Source of the DNA: JBBQKP01 sp038326995
GTDB taxonomy: Bacteria; Planctomycetota; Phycisphaerae; Tepidisphaerales; Tepidisphaeraceae
Direction: 5' to 3'
Length of the DNA stretch: 14,652 nucleotides
Assembly: GCA_038326995.1 (NCBI GenBank)
Contig: JBBQKP010000066.1
Location: 1-14,652, forward strand
Every line of letters starts with the position of its first letter. The first letter of the stretch is position 1. The notes under the pieces are model-generated. The model saw nothing but the letters and a program-made list of their open reading frames with translations. It did not search any database and was not told the DNA's origin. Position numbers and translations under genes: made by a program. Below, piece after piece: positions 1-6,094 of this stretch.

Positions 1-141
1 TTCCTGTTCGTTGACGGGCATGTGTCGTTGTACGAGCAGGCGGACTTGTTGAACGCCAAGCAATCCCGAAGCAGCTATGAGGCGCTCTGGTCTCCGAATG
101 ATCGCGAGATCGAATCCCGAATGATGGGGGACGGAAAATGA
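1..141 (+). CDS. C-terminal end of H-X9-DG (pseudopilin-like) protein, 5' partial
   Basis: Frame 1 is open from the first base and ends at TGA 139-141, giving the last 46 residues of a protein that begins outside the window. It opens with FLFVDGHVSLYEQADLL. This matches the C-terminal hallmark of planctomycete prepilin-type, H-X9-DG proteins, in which a hydrophobic-Asp-Gly-His strand lies near the C-terminus. The His that would precede the DG by nine residues is off the window. Such proteins usually have an N-terminal prepilin cleavage/methylation helix and are thought to be exported through a type II secretion-like route. The stop overlaps the next start as ATGA, so it is probably translationally coupled to the MauE-like gene. 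The family call rests on one short motif and on context. Confidence 0.7.
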   Translation, partial: FLFVDGHVSLYEQADLLNAKQSRSSYEALWSPNDREIESRMMGDGK

Positions 142-1088
142 ACACGATCGTCCCGATTGAATCTCGCGTGGGTGTGGTTGACGGAGCTTGCGCTGGCATC
201 GACGGATCACGCCCTGGCCCGGCAACCCTGCCACCGTTTCACATCAGTGACCCGACCGTGTCCCGCCGACAATCCGCCTCGATGGACCGGCCGGACCCCA
301 ATCAGTCGATTCTACTTGCCGACAACTCATTTCTCCGACGATGCAGGACGACCTTATTGGCGACTTGGATCATCATTATCGCATCCGCTCTTCTTGGTCT
401 TGCTGGCACACTGAAAATTGTCGAGACGTTTTCAACGACAAATCCGATTCACACGAGCCTGTCATCTCGCTACGGACTGGCCGTGGGCATGATCGAGATC
501 ATGTTTGCATTATTCGTCGTCACTTTCCGAAGCCGAATCTGGACAATTTGGGTCGTCGTCGCACTATTCACCAGCTTCGCCGGATTCGCGGGGTATCGCC
601 TGTTCACCGGCCACGCCGATTGCGGCTGCTTCGGCCTGGTGAAAATCCCGCCACTCGTCACGCTGTCCATCGACGTGCTGATCGTTTTCTCACTTATGCT
701 CACCACCTCCACCTACACGGCCTTTCGCTACGCCCTGCCCGGCTTCCTCCTGCTCGGCAGCCTCGCCGCCCACGCAGATACCACATTGTCAGGCACGTGC
801 GTCGTCCCGATCGACCGACTCGTCGGTCACCAACTGAACATCCCGCCCGAGGTCACCCGCGTGATCGTCTACGACCCGCACTGCCCCAAATGCCAGTGGG
901 TCAAGCAAGGCCCAAGCGCGATCGAATCATCGCCCACGCAGCGGGTTATGACGTACGAAGAACTGGGGAAGCTTGTGGTGGGATTGGACGAGCGGTGCTT
1001 TGTGATGGGGGATGGGATCCTAACCTTATCGATTCAAGACCGGACCCTTACAAAGTCGGTCAAAGGAGCGTCGAGTGCTGCAGTTTAA
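138..1088 (+). CDS. MauE/DoxX-like redox membrane protein with C-terminal CPKC segment
   Basis: The protein has 316 residues. Hydrophobic spans lie at about 72-95, 111-130, 134-157, 172-190 and 196-212, and a DCGCFG motif at 161-166. This motif after the third span is typical of the MauE branch of the DoxX-like superfamily, membrane proteins linked to thiol-disulfide exchange. After the last span, a roughly 100-residue tail contains a short strand and VYDPHCPKCQWV, a CxxC (Cys249, Cys252) in a thioredoxin-like setting, though the tail is shorter than a full thioredoxin domain. The first 60 residues are unremarkable, and Met49 (282) is an alternative start. I kept 138 because it overlaps the upstream stop as ATGA. 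The likely role is moving reducing or oxidising equivalents across the membrane for exported cysteine proteins. The 3' end overlaps the next gene by 14 bp. Confidence 0.8.
   Translation: MNTIVPIESRVGVVDGACAGIDGSRPGPATLPPFHISDPTVSRRQSASMDRPDPNQSILLADNSFLRRCRTTLLATWIIIIASALLGLAGTLKIVETFSTTNPIHTSLSSRYGLAVGMIEIMFALFVVTFRSRIWTIWVVVALFTSFAGFAGYRLFTGHADCGCFGLVKIPPLVTLSIDVLIVFSLMLTTSTYTAFRYALPGFLLLGSLAAHADTTLSGTCVVPIDRLVGHQLNIPPEVTRVIVYDPHCPKCQWVKQGPSAIESSPTQRVMTYEELGKLVVGLDERCFVMGDGILTLSIQDRTLTKSVKGASSAAV
1062..1068 (+). promoter_or_regulatory. Strong ribosome binding site deciding a GTG start
   Basis: AAAGGAG lies six bases upstream of GTG 1075, inside the end of the MauE-like gene. It is the best Shine-Dalgarno match in the front operon and supports the GTG start, although that start overlaps the upstream gene by 14 bp. 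The first ATG of that frame lies well downstream. Confidence 0.6.
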
Positions 1089-2337
1089 GTTATTTTCATT
1101 TCCTGGTTCACGTTCATGGGTTCGACTACTTGTCATATTCGCGCTAGGCACGCATTATTTCGTGCTTGCCGGCACACTGCATGCGACAACATTAGTCCCG
1201 ACAATTGATCAGTTTGCCAAGAGTTCATCGGTGCTACTGAATGACTCTGCCGATGGGGTAATTGCGGCGATTCAATCGAATACTGACGCCGCTAGCGCTC
1301 GACTCGATCGAATGCAACTCACAACAACAATTACGACGCAAGTAAGGGGATCCGAAGATTCAGTTGTTGAACACTTCTTGACCGAAGTCTGGAATAAAGC
1401 CCTTTTCTGTGAACGCGAAACCATTTCTGGACCCAAAAACTCCCGCAACAGCTCAGACAAATCTCGTTATCTTATCGCACCGAAATTCTCTGGTAGATAT
1501 GATGAAGGGAGTAGTCTTCTATTCGTCGCGGAACGACTTCAATCCGAATCCCTCTATCTCGCTTCTTCCGAGCTTGCGTTGGCAAATTCGCTTATCCCAC
1601 GAGCGGATGCATTGCTTTTTTGCGACAGGCTCGTCAATCGTCCGCGATCCGTTCTCGATGCACTTGAATCGGCAAGAAATCGAAGTGTCCAGTATTCGCT
1701 ATCTCGCGATACCGGATCAGAAATGTTACAACTTTTGATTTTCTATCCACCCCCGTTCGATAAACAAATCAACGAAAGATGGGTGATATTACGGGAAGTT
1801 TTCCCGGTAGTCTTGAATTTCGAGACCTTTTCGCGTGAGGGCAATCCACTTATATCGAAGACCGTACAGAACTTGAATGTTCCGGAAAATACGTCAGCAA
1901 CACACTTTGACAAATTCCTTTTCCCTTCGAACACAAAGTTCATATTTAAGAATTTTGATGGTGATCCGTCGGCCCTGCCCGGAATGACCAGGGTGGTTGA
2001 GATTATCAAGAATGCTTATTTAGGTGAAAACCAACCTAAACTCTCCGACGACTTTGACTGGAGACGTCTTCAGCCTTCCGATGGTTCTGTTGCATCAATT
2101 TACACAACTCCGGACAACGTACGCTTTGCTACAGTAAAAAACTCTGTGCTCATTCTTGATGAGACACCCGAAGGAGTTAAATATGAAGATATGAAACAAA
2201 GGGTTTCGTCTCAATTTAGTGATGTAGTGATCCAAAGAAGAAACCTGATTGCCGTAGTGCTATTGACTGTTGGAGCGTTGGTTTTGTTAGTATGGATTCT
2301 TGCGGTACGGTTCAAACCGCTCAATTATAATCGCTGA
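1075..2337 (+). CDS. Hypothetical envelope protein with N- and C-terminal membrane segments
   Basis: I do not recognise this 420-residue protein. It starts at GTG behind AAAGGAG. Residues about 15-37 (VRLLVIFALGTHYFVLAGTL) look like a signal peptide or anchor. Residues 391-411 form a clear C-terminal transmembrane helix, followed by a short basic tail (RFKPLNYNR). The roughly 350 residues between should face the periplasm and contain few cysteines. The middle (FETFSREGNPLISK, then FDKFLFPSNTKF) faintly recalls the beta-rich repeats of LolA-like periplasmic proteins, but this is not strong enough to assign. Base composition is poorer in GC than in the flanking genes, and codons ending in A or T are common. 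With the next gene it may be a transferred or fast-evolving insert. Its place between a MauE-like protein and a secreted cysteine-rich protein suggests an envelope partner in the same process. Confidence 0.75.
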   Translation: MLQFKLFSFPGSRSWVRLLVIFALGTHYFVLAGTLHATTLVPTIDQFAKSSSVLLNDSADGVIAAIQSNTDAASARLDRMQLTTTITTQVRGSEDSVVEHFLTEVWNKALFCERETISGPKNSRNSSDKSRYLIAPKFSGRYDEGSSLLFVAERLQSESLYLASSELALANSLIPRADALLFCDRLVNRPRSVLDALESARNRSVQYSLSRDTGSEMLQLLIFYPPPFDKQINERWVILREVFPVVLNFETFSREGNPLISKTVQNLNVPENTSATHFDKFLFPSNTKFIFKNFDGDPSALPGMTRVVEIIKNAYLGENQPKLSDDFDWRRLQPSDGSVASIYTTPDNVRFATVKNSVLILDETPEGVKYEDMKQRVSSQFSDVVIQRRNLIAVVLLTVGALVLLVWILAVRFKPLNYNR

Positions 2338-2349
2338 TTCGAGTAAGAT

Positions 2350-2388
2350 GGAGGTGCGAATGAAACAATGAAACAACTGCACGGGTGA
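2350..2388 (+). other. Possible leader peptide (MKQLHG) with 8-bp tandem duplication at its start
   Basis: GGAGG at 2350-2354 is a good ribosome binding site with no long reading frame behind it. ATGAAACA occurs twice in tandem (2360-2367, 2368-2375). The first ATG gives MKQ then stop. The second gives MKQLHG and stops at TGA 2386-2388, overlapping a GTG (2385) in frame with the cysteine-rich protein. It may be a tiny leader that couples translation to the next gene, or debris of an old gene start. Only the repeat and the ribosome site are directly visible. Confidence 0.3.
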
Positions 2389-2444
2389 CTTTATTAGGAA
2401 TTATATCATTTCGGATAACAATTTACTTTAGAAAAAAATTATTT

Positions 2445-2855
2445 ATGAAATCGAGCTTTTTAATCGGTATTTCCACATCCGTCTCCGCGTTACTTCTAGC
2501 AATACTCTCCACAAAGACAATGGCTGCTGGGGGTGGTGATTGCTTCGTCACTGGTCCGCGTCCGTGCGTCACAACAACGGCTTGTACGTGCTCTGATGCT
2601 ACTTCAGCGATACAAGCGCTAATTCAAGTGCAGAAAGCGAAGGGTGCCGAGCCCGGACAAAGCGGAGGAAAGACAATTAATTCAGTAGCCATCAATGATT
2701 GTCAACGCCAACTAGGTTGCTATGACACTGGAGTAGTATGTAAGGGAGCTGATGGTAAAAAGTACACGCAAAAAGATCCCGGTAGACTCGGAAACCCATT
2801 TCCAGGTCTTACCGACAGTATTGGCAGTCCTAGCTGTACCGGAGCACAACATTAG
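2445..2855 (+). CDS. Secreted cysteine-rich protein, 8 cysteines
   Basis: The protein has 136 residues from ATG 2445. Residues 1-28 form a standard signal peptide: MKSS, a hydrophobic core (FLIGISTSVSALLLAIL), then a polar stretch ending TMAA. The mature part begins GGGDC and holds eight cysteines (33, 41, 47, 49, 86, 92, 99, 131), an even number that fits four disulfides. A cysteine-free linker rich in Gly, Lys and Gln separates a cysteine cluster at 33-49 from one at 86-99. I do not recognise the family. A longer form from GTG 2385 would add 20 hydrophobic and basic residues. I prefer 2445 because it leaves a normal signal peptide, although its upstream region is an A-rich tract without a Shine-Dalgarno match. 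It is the obvious candidate substrate for the MauE-like redox protein and the cysteine hydrolase nearby. Confidence 0.75.
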   Translation: MKSSFLIGISTSVSALLLAILSTKTMAAGGGDCFVTGPRPCVTTTACTCSDATSAIQALIQVQKAKGAEPGQSGGKTINSVAINDCQRQLGCYDTGVVCKGADGKKYTQKDPGRLGNPFPGLTDSIGSPSCTGAQH

Positions 2856-2878
2856 AACTAACTACTAAGGTTTTAGAG

Positions 2879-3271
2879 ATGAAGTCCCGAGCAATTTTGT
2901 TTGTTTCTGTCTCTTTTATCCTCGCCGGGGGCGTGGTATGGCTTATGCCCTACCGCGTCCCGGCCGGGGATAATTTCGTGGGCACCGAGTCCTACAAGGA
3001 TTTGGGCGAAGTCGAGCCGGGGAAGGTATATCGACCGAAAATGACCATCGTCAATCCGTTCGATAGGCCGGTGACGGTGACCAAGATCAAGACCAGTTGC
3101 GGCTGCACCGGGGCGAAGATGGACTCGATGACGATCAGGCCGCAAGGGTTTCAGACGCTCGAAATCGAGATTGAAACGCCGCGAACCAAGGGGCTGGTGT
3201 CGGTCAATGTCGATGTGCAGTTCGACAACGAAAGTACTTCGACGTTGCGCGTATTTGGAGTGATTCGATGA
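2879..3271 (+). CDS. DUF1573 family protein
   Basis: The protein has 130 residues. The N-terminus (residues 5-24) is one hydrophobic segment acting as signal or anchor. The rest is a single DUF1573 domain, an immunoglobulin-like beta sandwich: DLGEVEPGKVYRPKMTIVNP, then the hallmark SCGCT at 73-77, then the pattern of a strand ending the domain (TLRVFGVIR). DUF1573 proteins are small envelope proteins common in Planctomycetota and Bacteroidota. Their molecular function is unknown, and they are often found near exported or redox proteins. The start lies 23 bp after the cysteine-rich gene, and the stop overlaps the next start as ATGA, so it belongs to the same row. GC content returns to the normal high level here. 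Confidence 0.85.
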   Translation: MKSRAILFVSVSFILAGGVVWLMPYRVPAGDNFVGTESYKDLGEVEPGKVYRPKMTIVNPFDRPVTVTKIKTSCGCTGAKMDSMTIRPQGFQTLEIEIETPRTKGLVSVNVDVQFDNESTSTLRVFGVIR

Positions 3272-3936
3272 AGCCCTGGATTCACAACGTCATTCTGATG
3301 AGCAGCGTGGGCATGATCATCATAGGGCTTCTATTACTGATTCCGCCCGCGGCCTGGCCCAGGATGACCGCACCGCAGGACCAGGGCGTAATCGAACTGG
3401 CCAACTCTCGAACCGGCGGGGGGTACTCGGCCCTCAGCGACTCCGGCGTCAGCAAGGCCATCCGCTTCGACGACGAAATCCTGCTCCGCGCCAGCAACGA
3501 CGGCTCGACTTATTGCTGCGGATTCACGTTCGAAATCGTCATGCAGCTCGCGCAGGAACGCGGGCTGCTCGAGGGAAAATCGTACATCGAAATGAAGCGG
3601 TTCCAGAAACAGTGGTACGGCGCAGAGCCCGGCAGCAACAAGCGGCAAGTCGCCATGGCGATGGAGAACCTGGGCATCGGCCGCGAGATAAGCCTCGACA
3701 ACGCCCGCCCCGGCGACTTCGTCATCTACTCCCGCACCGGGCCCAGGGGCATCGGGCATTCGGTCGTCCTTATCGACACCATTCGGCGTGACGGCAAAGT
3801 CATCGGACTCTATTACCGCAGCAGTCAGCCGACGACCAACGGCATCGGTAATCAGACGGAATATTTGTCCGATACGGGCTACAGCAACGGCACGATTCGC
3901 AGGGATACGATTGTGATCGCGCGACTGAATGACTGA
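3268..3936 (+). CDS. Membrane-anchored NlpC/P60-like cysteine hydrolase
   Basis: The protein has 222 residues. Residues 8-27 form an N-terminal membrane anchor, and the rest should lie outside the cytoplasm. The sequence STYCCGFTFE (Cys83, Cys84) fits the NlpC/P60 pattern of a catalytic Cys at the head of a helix, usually DCSGF. ARPGDFVIY (146-154) followed by GHSVVLID (His164) matches the later beta strand that carries the catalytic His. The family cleaves peptide or amide bonds, commonly in peptidoglycan stems, and some members process proteins. In this variant the residue after the catalytic Cys is a second Cys instead of Ser. The gene is coupled to the DUF1573 gene by ATGA and ends eight bases from the convergent argJ stop. 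Its target could be the cell wall or the exported proteins encoded upstream. Confidence 0.72.
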   Translation: MKPWIHNVILMSSVGMIIIGLLLLIPPAAWPRMTAPQDQGVIELANSRTGGGYSALSDSGVSKAIRFDDEILLRASNDGSTYCCGFTFEIVMQLAQERGLLEGKSYIEMKRFQKQWYGAEPGSNKRQVAMAMENLGIGREISLDNARPGDFVIYSRTGPRGIGHSVVLIDTIRRDGKVIGLYYRSSQPTTNGIGNQTEYLSDTGYSNGTIRRDTIVIARLND

Positions 3937-3944
3937 CTCGTTCC

Positions 3945-5207
3945 TCAGGTCGTGTAGTCCGCGTTGATCGTCACGTACATCTTCGAGAGATCGCACGTGT
4001 AGAAGACGGCCTGGCCCTTGCCAAGCCCGCACGAGAGATCGACGACGACTTCTTTCTGCTTCAAATCGCTGCTGACTTTCACGGCGTCGAACGCGACGGG
4101 CGAGCCGCCTCGGTATAGCACCGTGCCGCACAAAGTGAGCTTGCTTTTTTCCGGGACGAATCGTGCGGAGCCGAGCCCGGCCGCGCTGACGATGCGGCCC
4201 CAGTTGGGGTCGTTGCCGTGCATGGCGCACTTGACCAGATTGCTGTTGCCGATTTGCCGGGCGATCTGCTGCGCATCGCGGTCGGACGCCGCGCCGGTGA
4301 CGCGAATGACGACGACTTTGGTCGCGCCTTCGCCGTCGCTGACGACTTGTTTCGCGAGCGCGAGGCACACTTCATTCAGGGCGGCGGAGAATTTTTTCTT
4401 GAACGCATCGGAGGCGATCGTCACGCCGCTCGCGCCACTGGCCAGGACAGCAAGCGTGTCGTTGGTACTGGTGTGGTCGTCGACGCTTGAGACGTTGAAC
4501 GACTGCTCGGCCGCGCTGGTGAGCATGGCCCGCAGCGCAGCTCCGCCGACGAGTGCGTCGGTGGTGACGTAGGCGAGCATGGTCGCGTGCTTGCCCGTCT
4601 GTTTGCTCGACTGTTTGCCCGTCTGTTTACTTGTCTGTTTATCCGCAATTTTCATACGCGGTCCGATCATGCCCGCGCCCTTGCACACGCCCGCGATGGT
4701 GACCGTCTCTTTGCCGATCTTCAGCGTCATGGCGGCTTGTTTGAGGAAGGCGTCGGTGGTGCTGATGGCGTTTTGAAAAGCCAGTGCGTGCTCCGCGGAA
4801 TGGCCGAGATTTGCGTGTGCCGCCTTGATGCCTTTGCTGAGTTTATCCATCGGCAAGAGATGCCCGATGACGCCCGTGCTGGAGGGCAGAACGCGGGTGA
4901 TTTCACACCCCAGAAGCGAGGCGGTAAGCGACGCCATCGCTCGTGCGTCGCGCAGGCCGATCTTGCCGGTGCACGCGTTGGCGTTGCCCGAATTAACGAC
5001 GATGGCGCGAAGGTTGCCGCGTTGAATGTGCAGGCGGCCGACCACGACCGGGGCGGCGACGACCTGATTGGTGGTGAACACCGCGGCGGCGGAAATATCA
5101 TGGTCGGCGACGAGCAATGCGACATCGGGCTTGCCGGACTTTTTGATCCCCGCCGCGACACCTGCGGCGCGAAATCCTTTGGGCGAGAGTAAGTGCAGTT
5201 GACTCAT
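3945..5207 (-). CDS. argJ: Arginine biosynthesis bifunctional protein ArgJ (glutamate N-acetyltransferase)
   Basis: ArgJ moves the acetyl group from N-acetylornithine to glutamate and, in bifunctional forms, also makes N-acetylglutamate from acetyl-CoA, in cytoplasmic arginine synthesis. The 420 residues show NSGNANACTG, SSTGVIG, GVCKGAGMIGP, ATMLAYVTTDA, TSTNDT, HGNDPNWGRI and the typical end INADYTT. The precursor cuts itself before the Thr of ATML (here Ala208-Thr209) to form two chains. A 22-residue Lys/Gln/Thr/Ser-rich insertion (186-207) lies directly before this site, where most homologues read continuously as MATML. I chose ATG 5207 (MSQLHLLSP) because homologues begin near this point; a TTG at 5243 would add only a basic, non-conserved MPARRRR stretch. 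The gene lies downstream of folK on the same strand and ends eight bases from the convergent hydrolase gene. Confidence 0.95.
   Translation of the reverse strand: MSQLHLLSPKGFRAAGVAAGIKKSGKPDVALLVADHDISAAAVFTTNQVVAAPVVVGRLHIQRGNLRAIVVNSGNANACTGKIGLRDARAMASLTASLLGCEITRVLPSSTGVIGHLLPMDKLSKGIKAAHANLGHSAEHALAFQNAISTTDAFLKQAAMTLKIGKETVTIAGVCKGAGMIGPRMKIADKQTSKQTGKQSSKQTGKHATMLAYVTTDALVGGAALRAMLTSAAEQSFNVSSVDDHTSTNDTLAVLASGASGVTIASDAFKKKFSAALNEVCLALAKQVVSDGEGATKVVVIRVTGAASDRDAQQIARQIGNSNLVKCAMHGNDPNWGRIVSAAGLGSARFVPEKSKLTLCGTVLYRGGSPVAFDAVKVSSDLKQKEVVVDLSCGLGKGQAVFYTCDLSKMYVTINADYTT
4591..4638 (+). repeat. Four 12-bp tandem repeats inside argJ
   Basis: Four consecutive 12-base units read TTGCCCGTCTGT, TTGCTCGACTGT, TTGCCCGTCTGT and TTACTTGTCTGT. 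A decayed fifth copy may follow at 4639. On the coding (-) strand each unit encodes a KQ-T/S-G/S tetrapeptide. Because 12 is a multiple of three, copy changes keep the frame. The array makes up most of the insertion before the ArgJ self-cleavage site. Confidence 0.9.
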
Positions 5208-5302
5208 GGAAAAGAAGTATGCCCGGCGCCGTCGCGCGGGCAAGCGGGCGAGAGTTGATGGACGGCAGCTCGTGTGTAGTTGTTGAGCGTAGTGAAAGAA
5301 AA

Positions 5303-5327
5303 CCGATCAGGGTGCCACTGGTCGGTA
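5303..5327. repeat. Imperfect hairpin, possible decayed dispersed repeat
   Basis: ACCGATCAG (5303-5311) and CTGGTCGGT (5319-5327) pair over nine positions with one T:G wobble around a 7-base loop, GGTGCCA. It lies in the 189-bp folK-argJ gap. The core GGTGCCACTGG resembles dispersed non-coding repeats I associate with planctomycete genomes, but one copy in this window cannot prove this. Confidence 0.35.
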
Positions 5328-5383
5328 GCCCGCCCTGTGTCTGGAGTGCGCCCACGGCACAGCTTTGAATACAAAACTGTGAC

Positions 5384-5410
5384 ATCCTGAAGCCGCTTAG
5401 CCTTCAGGAT
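5384..5410 (-). terminator. Hairpin overlapping the folK stop codon, possible weak terminator
   Basis: ATCCTGAAG and CTTCAGGAT form a perfect 9-bp stem around a 9-base loop. The folK stop codon (5397-5399) lies inside the loop, so the stem uses the last folK codons. On the - strand it is followed within about ten bases by a short T run (CAGTTTTG), which is poor for an intrinsic terminator. It could slow or end transcription between folK and argJ, or protect the mRNA end. Confidence 0.4.
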
Positions 5411-5909
5411 TTACCAAGAACAGCGAACTCGGGACAAGTCGCTCGAGTGCATGTCGCAACGACATCTCAGTTTGCGGGTGGCGCATGTCGGGGGCGATCT
5501 GAGCTGCGGGGATGAGTACGAACGCACGCTCGAGCATACGCGGATGAGGCACGACGAAGTCGGCGTCGTTGATGATGTGATCGCCGAAGAGCAGGACGTC
5601 GAGGTCGATGGTTCGCGGCGCGTTTCGCGTGGTCTTGATTCGGCCCGCATCGCGCTCGATCTGCTGAAGCATGGCAAACAATTCGCGCGGCTGCAAAGTG
5701 GTTTCGATGAGGAGCGCGGAGTTGAGGAAGCCGGCCGACCCGGGCGGGCAATCGACGGGCGCAGTTTCAATCGCGTCGGCGAAACGCAGAACACGAGTGT
5801 CGGGCAAGGCAAGGATTTGTTGGACCGCCGCGGCGAGGTGGGCGGCGCGGTCGCCCGAGTTGGACCCCATCGCGATCAATACGGGAGTGGTTGCAGGGAA
5901 AGTGGTCAT
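5397..5909 (-). CDS. folK: 2-amino-4-hydroxy-6-hydroxymethyldihydropteridine diphosphokinase (HPPK)
   Basis: FolK transfers pyrophosphate from ATP to 6-hydroxymethyl-7,8-dihydropterin, the step before dihydropteroate synthase in folate synthesis. The protein has 170 residues, a usual HPPK length. GSNSGD (15-20) follows the first strand, ETAPVDCPPGSAGFLNSALLIET is the substrate-binding region, GRIKTTRNAPRTIDLDVLLFGD carries the Asp pair for magnesium, and VPHPRMLERAFVLIP closes the fold. The usual GPRTIDLD reads APRTIDLD here. I chose ATG 5909 because the fold begins a few residues later. An upstream in-frame extension to 6056 would translate a non-coding 13-bp tandem repeat. No strong ribosome binding site is visible. 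argJ follows on the same strand after 189 bp, which is loose for an operon. The gene is divergent from the acetyl esterase gene. Confidence 0.95.
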   Translation of the reverse strand: MTTFPATTPVLIAMGSNSGDRAAHLAAAVQQILALPDTRVLRFADAIETAPVDCPPGSAGFLNSALLIETTLQPRELFAMLQQIERDAGRIKTTRNAPRTIDLDVLLFGDHIINDADFVVPHPRMLERAFVLIPAAQIAPDMRHPQTEMSLRHALERLVPSSLFLVNPEG

Positions 5910-5932
5910 GGACGAACAGGCGATCGTGCCGG

Positions 5933-5971
5933 GTGAGTACGCTGATTGAATACGTTGGTTGAATACGTTGG
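5933..5971 (+). repeat. 13-bp tandem repeats in the folK / esterase divergent spacer
   Basis: TTGAATACGTTGG occurs twice in perfect tandem (5946-5958, 5959-5971). A third copy precedes it, matching at 9 of 13 positions (5933-5945). A 13-base period does not keep a reading frame, so the region is probably non-coding. It lies between two divergent genes, where repeated regulator sites could sit, but no known operator is recognised. Confidence 0.7.
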
Positions 5972-6094
5972 GTGAGTGTAACACGATTGGATTGACGGAA
6001 GTGATTCGCGCGAGACGGCTGGTGTTGACTGTCGGGCGGGCGAGGAAGAGCATCACGCGGCCGATTAGTTTAGTGAATCAAGGAGAACAGAATT

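Noticed and set aside
2413..2424. GGATAACAATTT, identical to part of the Escherichia coli lac operator region
   Set aside because: Only one half-site is present with no symmetric partner, in an AT-rich region of a distant bacterium without a LacI gene nearby. Best taken as chance.
3334..4368. Long - strand frame over the hydrolase gene and the end of argJ
   Set aside because: It is Arg-rich without recognisable motifs and runs across two well-supported genes. It is an artefact of GC-rich codon use.
5910..6056. N-terminal extension of folK to 6056
   Set aside because: The extension translates the 13-bp tandem repeats, shows no HPPK-like sequence, and the fold begins just after ATG 5909.
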